Assembly (NCBI RefSeq): GCF_000003815.2
Contig: NC_049996.1
Coordinates: 3,553,323-3,617,322 of the forward strand
Source: Branchiostoma floridae
Lineage: Eukaryota; Chordata; Leptocardii; Amphioxiformes; Branchiostomatidae
Length of the DNA: 64,000 bases
Direction of reading: 5' to 3'
The notes beneath the pieces are model-generated. The model was not told the origin of the DNA, did not search any database, and saw nothing but the letters and a program-made list of their open reading frames with translations. Both the position numbers and the translations under genes were made by a program. Positions 52,965-64,000 of the stretch are shown piece by piece. Every line of letters starts with the position of its first letter. Position 1 is the first letter of the stretch.

Positions 52965-53446
52965 AGGGTTGGACAAGTCCACTAACCCGATTGTTTGGTT
53001 TGGTTTATTTAGATCTCCATTAGTGAAATACACTAGTCTTCCTGGAGTCCACATTAAAACAATACAGAAATAATAGCAACAGAAAAGTACAAATAATACA
53101 TAACTCTGAAATAACAGAAAGCAAACATATTGTCCAGGACATATTTTCCAGGACAAGTGAAAGTGCTGTTCGGGCAAGCATGTCCTACCCCACTTGTTCG
53201 ACCGGGCAAGTCAGATTTCTCAATGACAGAGATTTTGATATACTTCTTCTTACCTTTCACAGCCCAAGCATTGCTTAACACAGTAAAAATAGAGCTAGCA
53301 ATAAATGAATTCCATGGATGGTATTGTAACTACTTAGACTAATGTCATTTAAATGTCCGCACAAGTGAAAAGTTAGTTCGGGCAAGTAAATTTTCTACGT
53401 ACTTGCCCGATACGACAGGTGAATTTTAGAAAACCTGTCCAACCCT
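52965..53446. mobile_element. MITE carrying a LINE 3' tail
   Basis: AGGGTTGGACAAGT at the left is mirrored by ACCTGTCCAACCCT at the right, with GGGCAAGT/ACTTGCCC words inside. About 52995-53110 reads, on the minus strand, as a CR1-like LINE 3' tail (AATGGAGATCTAAATAAACC), so a LINE end seems to have jumped into the MITE or been captured by it. Confidence 0.6.
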
Positions 53447-56380
53447 AGAGGTATTGTATCGTTCAACATTCAAATCCACTACAACCGTTAGCACCATGGT
53501 TGTCTACTGAAAGGAAACAAGAAAAAAACAAACCTTTTTCCACAAGAAACCAAGACCATAGCAAGCACAAGTCAAAATATACAAGAAACAGAAGTTCTAC
53601 TGCAGTACCAAGGTCACATACCAGGGAGCCAAAAATTAAAAAGACCTTCGTCTTTTCAACACCTACTCACATACCAAATATCATCGTAATCCATCTAGTG
53701 GTTCTTGAGTTATGCTGATGACAAAAGTCCGGAAACTCAAACAGACACACCCAGAACTATATCTCCACTATTAACATGGAGACAAAAACCTTATTCTTTA
53801 CTTTGAGGCGTGCCAACTAGGGCAGATTAATTGTATTCTTAAAAGGGACTTTATGTAAGATTTTGGCCCTATGACCGAAAGAACATATTCCTGAGAACAA
53901 AATCTTCAGGTGAATGACATATATGAACACTGTGTAGCATGTGGGAATCATCATCTGGTATCTATGATATTAGTTAAAGTGTGAAAAAGGAAGCTGCACA
54001 AGCTTAAGTTCTACTGTCCATTGAGTTTCTCCAACCACCTCAAAATAGACCACCCAACAACATACCGTACACTGGAAGTTTTCTTGGGGTGGTCTTATGT
54101 ATTATCATATGATTATTATTTAGCAGTACACCATTGGAAATTACGGTTTAATCGATTATAAAATCATTGACCTAGATTATAAGTCAGACAACTGGAATTT
54201 CATATTCTTAAAAGGAAAATTATGAATTAAACCTTTTGTTGCGTAGCCACAACACACTGTTGACTTGTTGTGATTTTTTGTACGGTTGATTTACCTAAAA
54301 GGTCGTCTTTTACGTGACATTTAACTGTCATTATCTGCTGTTATGTCGAGGTCACTTTTCATAGATCACAGGAAAAAAGTATTAATTCTTTTCTAGATCT
54401 TATCTCCTTTATGAAGACAGACAAAGACAATGTGGCACTGTTTTCAAGTTATCCACTTACTTTAACATTGCTACAGACAAAGAAAAGACAGAGGTAAAGG
54501 GCAGTGGGTTGTTATCTACTGTGTCTAGGGTATGGTATTGGGAGTAGAAGCCCAAATTAACCCTCTCATTCTACCACCTTTTACCTCCCCAACTGAAGTC
54601 AGGTAACCATTTTATACCTTTCTGGAGTAAGGAATAAAAAAAGTCCAGTCATAATGCTGCAATAATGTGGATATCATATTAGATCGTCAAAGTAACAAAC
54701 CCAAAACAAATAATGCTCAGAAAAATAAGCTTAGCATAGTTCGAAACGCATGTTCGCGATTGTCAACGTCAGCTTTGATACTATCTCGAAGGCAACGTAG
54801 GGTCTACGCTTGGAGACTAGCTAATGGGACCCTAACTGCCCCCTACTTTGCCCCTGATGGGGTTATCTGGGGATAGTGACAATGTAGATGTAGATATAGA
54901 TAAAAACCGAAGAACTCCGCTCTACTCCACTCAACTTTACTCTAAAGAAGTGAGCTTCATATACTGATACCACACTTCAAACCTTGTCTACTTTTCAATA
55001 AAAGTTCTATTAAAATCATGAATGGTCTAAAAACTAGAGAAGAAAACAACAGTTTCAGAAAGCAACTAGTTGTACTGTAAAGCGTAACTTCGTTGACTAA
55101 TGAATAATAAATCATCATTAATTGACATCTAATTGTTACCCACCCTCCCCTCGAGAAATTTGCGAAGAGCAGTTCGGTTGCAAAATTTGTGTGTCCGGAA
55201 GTGTCTTTCACACAACTTTGGCGAAGATTTTTCCTTTTTCATAGTTATAGGAGAAAATAGAATCTCGTATTCTTTTGTTATATGTTATATCGTCAACTAT
55301 AGGACATTTAGACAACACTTAAAGTACCCAAGCTAATCGTCAATACCTAGTATACAATTCCCCAAGCGACAAGAATGCTGTAAACCCACGAGCAAAATGT
55401 TTCTTTCTGTCTCTCTAAATAACCGAGCAAATTAAACCTTTTTCGTCAGTAGCCTAACGTTAACTCAACTACAACATATTCCTTATAATCACAGAACTTA
55501 TCAAGAACAAGCAGTTCGAAGAACATGACATTTCTCTTCACCAGTGTAACTTCCTGTGTTACTAATAATCTATTCTCCAACCAGAGGTTATCAATTTCCG
55601 GTTGCTTTTGAACGTTTTTATCTTTCTATTTCGTCAGGTTTCGGTTTAACTGAAAAATATTCCGACAAAATAGAAAACCTGGAGAAAAGTCATAAAAGAC
55701 ACACACGTCCCAAAAGTAAACACATTCAGTGCCTAGCCACTGCTTGTACAAGTACTAAATCTCTTGTGAGTTCAGATTTTTTTAATCACGATTTCTTAGC
55801 TCACCGATTGTTTACTAATGTATAGCTTATAAAGTACGTACCTTTATGGTAAGGCTTTCCACACAGAGAGACTTGAAGAATAGAAGAACACCGGATTTCC
55901 CTCAAAAGAACACCGTACAACAAAGACTGTATACCGAAGTGAGTAAGATTTGCACCCGCTGTCGTCAATATGCGTTGGCCGCATGCGCCTTACTCGAACA
56001 GAAAAACCGGTTTATCAAGTTACCTTCTCAAAAGAATGACCCCAGATAATGTCTACAAACTGTTTCTTTGTGATTGTTCGCTCCAAAAATAAAACCACCT
56101 CTATAGGAAGACTGTACAGTAGTCTTCGTTCTCCCTTGTTGTTGTCTTATAAGTCGGTTGTATTAGTCTTTGGATGGTAAGAATGGGATGGCTGTAGAAG
56201 TGTATAGAAAAGTTGACCCCTGTAAAAGTTAATTATTGTACGTCAAGAATGGCAGAGGGGGACAAAAGGATAGCCCAAGGGTTGGATGTTATCTGCGGTC
56301 ATACAGCATGCGAAATTGTCCACCATTCATTTAATTGTGTGGTGATATTTTGGTTCTCAAGGCTATTTAGTCGAGCGGTA
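53447..56380. other. Gene-poor repeat DNA
   Basis: 53590-53715 (CCAAGGTCACATACC ... CATACCAAATATCATCGTAA ... GTGGTTCTTGAGTTATG) is one of several diverged copies of a unit also seen near 24570 and 61190-61270. 54700-54900 ends in a (GTAGAT)n-like tail and may be a LINE/SINE end. No gene is supported. Confidence 0.4.
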
Positions 56381-56389
56381 GTTGACCCC

Positions 56390-57610
56390 TTGTCCGTACA
56401 AGTCAAAGGGGGACACAAAACGGGTTTCTTTTTGGACTGTGGCATTCACAAAGTTGTGCCAACCAGTGCCAACCGGTTTGCACACAAAAAAGTTCGCAAT
56501 TTGCAAAATGGTGGTATGAATGGAAATATTTTGTGATGGATCTACATGTAGGTCTTAGTTCACTGGTTTTTAATTATATGGCAACCTTGCAATTTCCCAG
56601 ACAATTATCTTGTATCTATTTTGGGGTCGAAATTGAGTTTGTGACATTTCGGGCGAGGTCATTTGGTATGCAGTGGTCACGTATTTTAGTCAGATCCAAC
56701 CTGTTTGTACAAAACAAAGTTCGAAATTGGCAAAATGGTAGAATCACTACAAATCTATTTGCGATGAATTTCTAACAGTCACTGTACATTTTTAATTATT
56801 ATAATAATTGATTGCAAATTCATGCCCGAAGGTTAATTGTAAGTATACATGAGAATAGAATTATAGTGGTCAAAATAATGATAGGGTATAGCATGCAGTA
56901 ATGAAATGAACGTAGCCCCAAATACAAGTCATCATCTAGTGCTACTACTAATCTAAAACGGAAGCTATTGGGCTTGATTGGTAACCGGTCGTTTCGTTAC
57001 ATCGCCTTTTCGTTACAGTCGATTCGTTACATCACGAAGTCATTTCGTTACACATGGCATTTGATTTCTTCCCTGTATATGCAGTGGAGAATAAAACACA
57101 GACATCTGGGGAAATATATGTAATTAATTTTGTTGTGTTAACTTTTTTTTAGTTCGGTGCGATGCGCAAAGTTGGGAACATTTCAGTGGCAATTAGTTAA
57201 GTGGCAACCTGGCGATTTGCAAGACAATTATCTTGTATATATTTTGGGGCCAAAATTGAGGTTGTGACATTTCGGGCGAGGTCCTTTGATTTGTAGACTG
57301 GTCACGTATTTTACCCCCCCCCCCCTACACACAGGCACACACACACACATACACAAACACACACATAAACAAACACACAAACACAAACATACATACAGAC
57401 AGAGAGAGAGAAAGAGAGAGTGAAAGAGACCATATACCTTTCTTTAGAGAAAATTAAAGAAATCACCATTCGTAAAATAATGGCGTCAGTGCAAATCACT
57501 TTTAGATGAAATTTAACAATTGTACATTTTTAATTCGTTACTCACGCTGCAATTTCCAAGAAGTCTACTTTTGGGTCAAAATTGATGATGTGGTCATGTA
57601 TTTTTTAACT
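56390..57610. repeat. Three diverged copies of a ~150-bp repeat
   Basis: The unit GGCAACCTTGCAATTTCCCAG ... TTTTGGGGTCGAAATTGAG ... GTCACGTATTTTA occurs at about 56580-56690, 57205-57315 and, shorter, 57545-57605. AGTTCGCAATTTGCAAAATGG variants accompany it (56490, 56720). (CA)n and GAGA microsatellites lie at 57330-57430. Confidence 0.6.
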
Positions 57611-57619
57611 TTGTGTCGC

Positions 57620-57960
57620 ACGTCAAACACACACACAAATACACACACGAAATACACACGCACACACACACACACTCACGCACACATACACACACACAAA
57701 CACACACACACACACGCACAAACGAACCCTGCTAAAACACAAACTCCTTTTTTTTAAATGGAGATCTGACACAAGTTAGCAACATCCAATTACTAAGGGG
57801 TTGTGCATTCCCATTCGAGGTTCTACATAGAAGTCTGTCAAGTCTTAAAGATTATAGTCTGCAGTCATTTCTCAAACTGTCTGGCCCTTGCCAAACGAAG
57901 TACAGGTCACGAAGAACTCTGACACGCTTTTAGAGACTCTTGAAGTAAAAGTAATGCCCC
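57620..57960 (+). repeat. Direct repeat, copy 1 ((CA)n plus ~240 bp)
   Basis: A CA microsatellite (57625-57720) runs into CAAACGAACCCTGCTAAAACAC, then TCTGTCAAGTCTTAAAGATTATA and GTCTGGCCCTTGCCAAACG. The same order of blocks recurs at 59230-59560. Confidence 0.7.
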
Positions 57961-57999
57961 AAACCCTGAACTTTCGCTCTACTATACTTTTATACCATG

Positions 58000-58930
58000 T
58001 ATATGTAACAATATATATTGATAGATTTATTAGAACTTGATGTAATCTGTTGCTCTGATATATTCTATCTGACCCTTACCTCCCTCATGACCTAAATGAA
58101 AAGCGGCCTGTAGGCTGATTTGAGCTTTTCACGAATAAAAGAAAAGTTCATGCAAACAAGGAGCAAAGGCTATAGGAAGTGAGCAGCAAAACAAAGGTTA
58201 ATGTTTAACAAGATGCAACAGACCAGTGTGAGGGGTCAACCACCGCTCATTTAGTAACCTTGAAAACTGAAATATCACTACACATTGACAAGACTGTCGG
58301 AAAATTTCGCATTAGGCCACAACAAGTAGATTTTATGGATGACATCAGCGAACTCATTAACTTTTGCCTGATTTCAGAAAAAAAACAAGATTTTTTTCCT
58401 CTTGGGGGATGATCAGATAGACCAAAAAATTGGCAAAGGTGTTGTAGCCTAATAATCATACTTGTAGAAGTGACACAAGGGAGGTAGCCATGACTATAGT
58501 TGCAGAAGTGAAACTAGTTGGATAGTTGTTAATAGTGCAACCAATATTGAAGCCATGAAATTGCCAGCTTAGCTTGGCAGGTGATACCAGTCTACTACGA
58601 TAGTGTCACTTTTACTACACTAGTTTACTTATTTGATGCATTGTTAGTTGTGATGCCACGTTTTGTCATTTCAAATCTTCGTTCATCGTGTCTATTTTGA
58701 ATATTTTGGCCATCTTGTTTTTTTTGCGCTATTTCATTATTTTTGCACTCTTACTTGCTGTGGCCTTACTGTATGGTTGTAGGTAGAATCCATGCCTTGG
58801 GCTATCCCATTATCCCGTTGCCATTCTTGACGTAAAGTAATTAATTTTAACTGCCGGGGTCACCTTTTCTATACAGCCATCCCATACTTACTATCAAAAG
58901 ACTATTTCAACCGACTTATAAGACAACAAT
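58000..58930. other. Intergenic, no gene seen
   Basis: AT-rich DNA between the two direct repeats. Nothing recognisable. Confidence 0.4.
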
Positions 58931-59229
58931 GGCGGAGACTACTTTGGAACCTTCCTATATAGAGAGGTGTTCCAAGATTTGCACTGCTGATGCCATTTTG
59001 CTAACTGCGAACTTGTAAAAATTCGCTCCCCCCCCCCAAATCGTAATTTCACGCGGCGATTTCCAGAACTTTGCGAAATGTAGGCTCGAAGGTTCTTTTC
59101 TGGACTGTCGCAACTTGTGAAAGGCATTCGCATTCAGATACACACTCAGATACCGTATGATTTTCTTAGAAAATGAAAAAAAAATCGCAATTTGTAAAAT
59201 GGTGGAATTGGATGAATCTTAATCGTTGT

Positions 59230-59238
59230 ACACGTTGT

Positions 59239-59269
<31 letters not shown>

Positions 59270-59560
59270 CAAACGAAACCTGCCAAACCATAAGTTATAC
59301 CTCCATTCTTCATGAGGGTGGGGGGGATTGGACAACAAGCACATCTTGGGATTTGGCACAAGTACAGTAATAAATGAAAGTCCATTGTATGCATGCTTAT
59401 TTTCAAGATTGATATCTGTCAAGTCGTAAAGATTATAATCATAGTGTACAGTCAAACTGCAGTAATATAGTACTCGGTGCTCTGAAGTCTGGCCCTTCGC
59501 CAAACGCACGACAGGACTATTAATAACTAGAGTTCCTCGAACACACATCTTCGCCAAATA
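59230..59560 (+). repeat. Direct repeat, copy 2
   Basis: (CA)n at 59238-59272, then CAAACGAAACCTGCCAAACC, ATCTGTCAAGTCGTAAAGATTATAA and GTCTGGCCCTTCGCCAAACG, matching 57620-57960. The preceding 59050-59220 also resembles 56420-56530, so the duplicated block may be larger. Confidence 0.7.
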
Positions 59561-59569
59561 AACATTCTT

Positions 59570-60760
59570 TATCGAAGGTCGTTGTTTTTGAATGATTAAT
59601 GTATGTAATTATGGCTATAATGGGCCGGATAAGCACCAAATACAGCTTAATACGAGATGTTAATATAGCAAAGCTGGATGTAAGGTCTTTAGTTAGGCTA
59701 GGTTAGGCTAGGTCTTTAGTTTTATATAAGATTTCACTCTACAAAATGTACATTGCAGTCTTTTCGTAAAAAAAGAAATAATAAACAAACTTTGAGTGAC
59801 TGGCCTATATATTAGATAATAGGTCATCTAAGGGTTACCTAAGGGTCATACGTAAGGATTGTTACGGCCCCGCCTTGGTGAATGTTTGTGTCCATCTCAT
59901 GAAAATAGTAAGTAAAGTTTTGCAATCGCGAGTTAAGTCAGAGGTATTTTACACAGTCTACCTGGCCTGGCTATCACGTCAGGCTACTCAGATCCCCCCA
60001 TTCATAGCCCCGCAAAGACAAAATAGCTGATTGACATGACAGGCATAGTAATTGCTAATCTCCAAGTATTAGTATATTCATAAGCCTTACTTAGATCCTC
60101 CTCTACAACCTAGCACAAACCGAGACAAGATACGATACCACCCGCGTTCTATGACCGCACTCGTACAACCCGGAAGTATATGATATTGTCGTAATCGGTT
60201 GCACGGAAACCCCCATGCAGTGTGAAATCGAGGCCAAAATCAGGCAAAAAGAGCCAGTTTGAAGGCCAACTTTGACTCTTCAAATCTCATCCCGAAATAG
60301 TATTTGAATCATTAAGCGTGCTGTATGCGATCGAACAACTCATGAGGATTACGTTGGCACCTTTGACAGCCTGATTTGGCCCACCGCGATGTTTTAATCT
60401 TTTTTTACGTGACCATGTCTTATGCCTCAAACGGGCGGGCGTGTAACACCCTGCCATGGCATGACGATTAGTTCTGCTCCACCTTTGATTTGTCTGTGCT
60501 AAGACCTGGAGACTGAGGGCAGGGGGTTAATTTGGTGTGACTGGCCCTTGTCAGGGAAAGGAGATCAGGCTTCTGCTTCTGTCTGAAGGGCTTGAATGAT
60601 AAATGAAGATTGATGGTCCACACATTAGTGCTGGACTAGGGTGACAATGGTGCCAGTGTCATGTTGCACTGCACACCACTTTTGTAAGGGATGTGGTTCT
60701 CTCCATGATAAGAATCCCAAAGTAATTATATTAAGTAGATCGCAATTTACATAATTAGCA
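59570..60760. other. Intergenic, no gene seen
   Basis: A short (TTAGGCTAGG)n tract lies at 59692-59716. No ORF with a recognisable motif. Confidence 0.4.
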
Positions 60761-60839
60761 TCTCATTATGTTGATAATCACCCTAAGTACCTACCTACCA
60801 AAAGCAAAGAATATCCATCAATCCCCTCTGCAGTTATCC

Positions 60840-61460
60840 TTTTTAAAAGTTACAAACTATAAGACCCACTGCAGTTCCAAACAAGCTGCTAGGGGGCCCA
60901 AAATTACACCATTCACTCCTAGTCCCAACAGCTATCCACCACTTAAAAATCATGAACATGGCACTTCTGGAAAATTTAGGCGCAAGCTTTGACGCTCACT
61001 TGCAGTACCAAAACAAGTCGCTAGGAGGCCCATTATCGAACTTGACCTTCCTTTCTGTGTCCCCTACCTATCAACAAAATATCATTAGCATCCATGTAGA
61101 ACATCTCGAGTTATCGTGTTAACAGACAAACGCAATTACATACAAAGCCAGCTACAGCACCATAGGTAAAAGCTAGCTAAACCATTCTCGCACATGACAA
61201 TCCTTTACACAACCGCTACACACCTGCCAAATATCGTAGAAATCGCCCAGCTGCATTTTGAGTTATGCTTCTCGAAACAAACCTCGAAAAAATACAAAGG
61301 TCGCTGCTGTACCGTAGGAAAACGCCAGGTAAACCATTTTCAAACTAGGCATGCCTTTCGACAACCGCTACACACCTACAAAAAATCAAAAAGTTCCATC
61401 CACAATTTCTCGACTTATAAGCTGTTGACCTACATACAGACCCAAGTAAGCAATCTTATA
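60840..61460. repeat. Degenerate tandem units of ~130-160 bp
   Basis: Units share (C)TGCAGTTCCAAACAAGCTGC or GCTGTACCGTAGG near the start, then AACCATT.TC, GACAATCCTTTACACAACCG / CGACAACCGCTACACACCT, and a closing TCGAGTTAT-type phrase. Related single units are at 10550-10640, 53590-53715 and 62835-62900. ORFs here are by-products. Confidence 0.55.
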
Positions 61461-61529
61461 ATCTTCGCTGGCGAAGATAATAATAAATCAAATATGGGTT
61501 CTATAGGAGGTGGTTAACCTGGCAAACGT

Positions 61530-62340
61530 CAAGGTTCAAACAAGAAGCAAAGTTGAAAGACAACAATTCATTGCGATGTTTATGTTCATCTATTTTACTT
61601 AGGAACGATACATTGCGGCACAACTTCATGTATTGCAGTTTTAGCATTTTATGTTGTGAATCTATATGTCCAACAATTCATAATGATAATAATAAAATTT
61701 CTTAACACATTTGCCCTTTGCCCTGTCCCATCACCATCATCATCATCATAAGTTTAATTAATTTAACCCTTGTGGTGCTGACAAATTTTCACTATATATT
61801 TTCCAATTCTGGGCGTTGTAGACTCTTTGATGCTTGAAAAGTAGAGACCTTAAGCTTTGTAATGATGTATAACTTTATAGGCTTATTTGGAAGGAAAGTA
61901 ACAAAAAAGTAGCATAGTGAAAACAGTACCAGCATATGCTTCCCAACATATGTTGGGTCAAGCACTTCAACGGCTCTAGTCACACATTCTACACACATGA
62001 CATAACTATACGTCTATAGCTATGGCAAATTTCGGGATGTACAGAATATTTTAAAAATGACTAATAAAGGTTCCAAGGCGTACCAACTACAAGGCATCCA
62101 ATACTCGTTCAGAAAAGAACAAGACATAGACTGTCATGCCTTCGAGTATACTAGCAATAGAGTTATAATATCAACATAGAATCGATGTGTACAAAAATCG
62201 TTTTCCCAAGAAAACTATCGTAGAGTGGAGTGAAGTTCTCGCTACAAAGTGCTAAAGGAGTATCCTCAATAAGAAAACTTTAAATGCTTAACTACCACTA
62301 AATGTGCGAAGTTTAGATGTGACAAGTACTTCCATAGTAC
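61530..62340. other. Intergenic, no gene seen
   Basis: A (CAT)n tract lies at 61732-61748. Nothing else is supported. Confidence 0.4.
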
Positions 62341-62347
62341 GCCAAAC

Positions 62348-62830
62348 GGCAGTTATACCAGCTATATACAGAATATGACACAGATGATGGTGTGTTTCAC
62401 AGAAGGGAGGTTATACCGACTATATAGATACAAATACAGAAACTGTTGTGTTACACCGAAGGGCAGTTATACCGGACATACGGATACACATACAGAAGCT
62501 AGTGTGTTACACCGAAGGGCATTTATACGGATACACAGATAAAGATACAGAAGCTGGACAGATGTGTTACGCTGAAGGGCATCTATACGGATATACAGAT
62601 AAAGATACTGTATCAGAAGCTGGTGTGTTACACTGAAGGGCAGTTATAATGATATACAGATAAAGATACAGAAGCTGGTGTGTTACACTGAAGGGCAGTT
62701 ATACCGACTATACAAGTACAGAAGCTGGTGTGTTACGCCGAAAGGTCGTTATACCATCTATATTAGATACAGAAACTGTTGTGTTACACCGAAGGAGAGT
62801 TATCAGCTATGTAGATACAGATACATAACT
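62348..62830. repeat. Minisatellite, eight units of ~50-61 bp
   Basis: Each unit runs GAAGGGCAGTTATACCGACT ... AGATACAGAAGCTGGTGTGT and TACACC. Units vary in length by small indels (for example GGACAGAT and TGTATC insertions at about 62555 and 62615). The apparent ORFs are repeat translations. Confidence 0.9.
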
Positions 62831-62971
62831 TATTTACACGACCCCAACCCACATACCAAATCAACATAGAGATCCATCCACAGCTTCTCAAGTTACTCAG
62901 TATACTTTCCAAAAAACCTAGCCTTCTTGGGAAAGATGAATATTGGAATATTGCTTTATACGACAGGTTTG

Positions 62972-64000
62972 TTAACGTGTCTTCCACCACGTGAGCATGT
63001 CGTCCAGCTTGCCCATCCACCACGGCACGCCATCTACCTCCTCCGGGGCGCACAGCAGCCTGAACAGGCGGGGGAAGGTGCGATGTAGCCAGCCGAGAGG
63101 GAGGAGAAGACCGTGCGCTAACTTCAGCGGCAACTTGTCCGTATAGCACGAGACATACACACCGTTTACGATCATGTAGCCACTGTACGTGTGTGGACAG
63201 TACTGACCGCTTTTCAACACATAGCGAACGTTTACTACCTTTTCGGGTACCAGGGATTCTGTAGACTCTACGACGGTGAAAATCTTGTCGCCTTCTGCGA
63301 TGTCTTTGGCGGCAACAGTGACGTTCTTTTCACCTTTGATGATCGCGATGAGATGGCTCTTCGAGAGTGCGACCGTCTTGCCCGTTTCTGTGGTCACGGC
63401 AATGAACGTTGATAGGACGTCTTCAACAGCATGGCTGTAGAGGAACACTGGCTCAAATATGGCTGCAGATACTTTCACCTTGTCATCTACATGAAGAGAG
63501 CAGAGAGGAACTTCTGTAACCTCACTGTCAGAACCTGTCATCACCAAGACAGACGACGACGATGGAAGGCAGTCCTTTTTGGCGTCTTTCTCCACTTCTT
63601 TCTGCAGCTTCTGCATGATTTCCTTTCCCTGTCCCTCGTTCTCTTGTACTAAGGTCACCAGTTCCTCATACTTACGATGTATCTCTGCTAAATTGGTGTG
63701 CCGTATCGTCGTTGGGATGTTGTTCCTCTGCTTGCGAGGATGGTGTTTGGTTGTTGACGTCCAGAGGAAGTGCTGCTGCAGCGCCTTGCTCATCGTTTTC
63801 AAGTTCACGGGCAGCGGCATCCTTCGTGCGCTGATCAACAGATATTCCCGTGGCCTTGAACGCTGGCATTGAAGATGAACGTTTGGTACGGTCACCTCTG
63901 CGATTGCTCCTTCTAGATCGAGCTTGCGCATTCTGTCCACTGGCTTGCTGGTTCATCGTCTTCATAGCCTTGACAGCTACAGTTTTCCCGCTGTTGTCTT
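62972..64000 (-). CDS. Hint-domain (Hedgehog/intein-type) protein, 3' part, runs off the window
   Basis: The C-terminal half reads a short coiled coil (HRKYEELVTLVQENEGQGKE ... KLQKEVEKDAKKD), then a Hint domain. It starts at a catalytic-type Cys (DCLPSSSSVLVMTG, codon near 63570), continues with FIAVTTETGKTVALSKSHLI (the TxxH-like block reads SKSH), and ends YSGYMIVNGVYVSCYTD, the counterpart of the Hedgehog VVDGVVASCY block. Hint domains cleave their own chain at the Cys. A mature N-terminal signalling domain is not visible here. Upstream, the protein-like reading is in a different frame (open from 64000 to about 63672: KTVAVKAMKTMNQQ, RSRRSNRRGDRTKRSSS, ENDEQGAAAALPLDVNNQ). The switch lies near 63670-63700, where a GTAAGT donor-like word also sits, so either splicing or an indel joins them. 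The gene begins beyond the right edge. Confidence 0.8.

Noticed and set aside
62448-62869. ORFs reading LCYTEGHLYGYTDKD repeats
   Set aside because: Translations of the minisatellite units, not a protein.
63191-63872. Plus-strand ORFs over the Hint gene
   Set aside because: Antisense shadows of the coding strand; no domains.

Overview
The window looks like nuclear DNA of an invertebrate deuterostome. Amphioxus (Branchiostoma) is the best guess. The support is an NXPE-family gene with small phase-matched introns, intronless leucine-rich-repeat (LRR) membrane receptors, a family of single-exon carbohydrate sulfotransferases, a Hint-domain protein, and many small inverted-repeat DNA transposons mixed with SINE, LINE and Penelope-type pieces. 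The species call is an inference. There is one assembly gap of 509 N (44644-45152).

Layout. 1-2308 is one copy of a ~2.3 kb repeat; its inverted partner is 34200-36510. 4023-9434 (+) is a six-exon NXPE (neurexophilin / PC-esterase) gene with a Penelope relic and a MITE in its introns. 11138-12448 is a 5'-truncated LINE with an 11-bp target duplication. 14471-17833 (+) is a 1120-residue LRR receptor with a long repetitive cytoplasmic tail that appears to have been cut short. 18.3-21.5 kb is dense in MITEs and includes a tRNA-type SINE split by a hAT-like MITE. 25774-26985 (+), 41861-43057 (-) and 48349-49737 (-) are three paralogous Golgi-type sulfotransferases. Between them lies an inverted duplication carrying two small LRR receptor genes: 39028-39996 (-) is intact, and 31126-32725 (+) is broken by a mariner-type element, with a SINE inserted against its start codon. 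46.2-47.2 kb is a ~162-bp tandem-repeat element whose end module matches the 2.3 kb repeat. 50.9-53.5 kb holds further MITEs and LINE tails. 53.5-62.3 kb is gene-poor repeat DNA. 62.35-62.83 kb is a minisatellite. 62972-64000 (-) is the 3' part of a Hint-domain gene that runs off the window.

How the genes relate. There is no operon. Two themes recur: glycan or extracellular-matrix modification (NXPE and sulfotransferases) and LRR surface receptors. Both families are built of recent local duplicates that transposons have reshaped. The two small LRR genes form a natural before/after pair: the intact copy shows what the broken copy looked like before insertion, so the insertion points can be read to the base.
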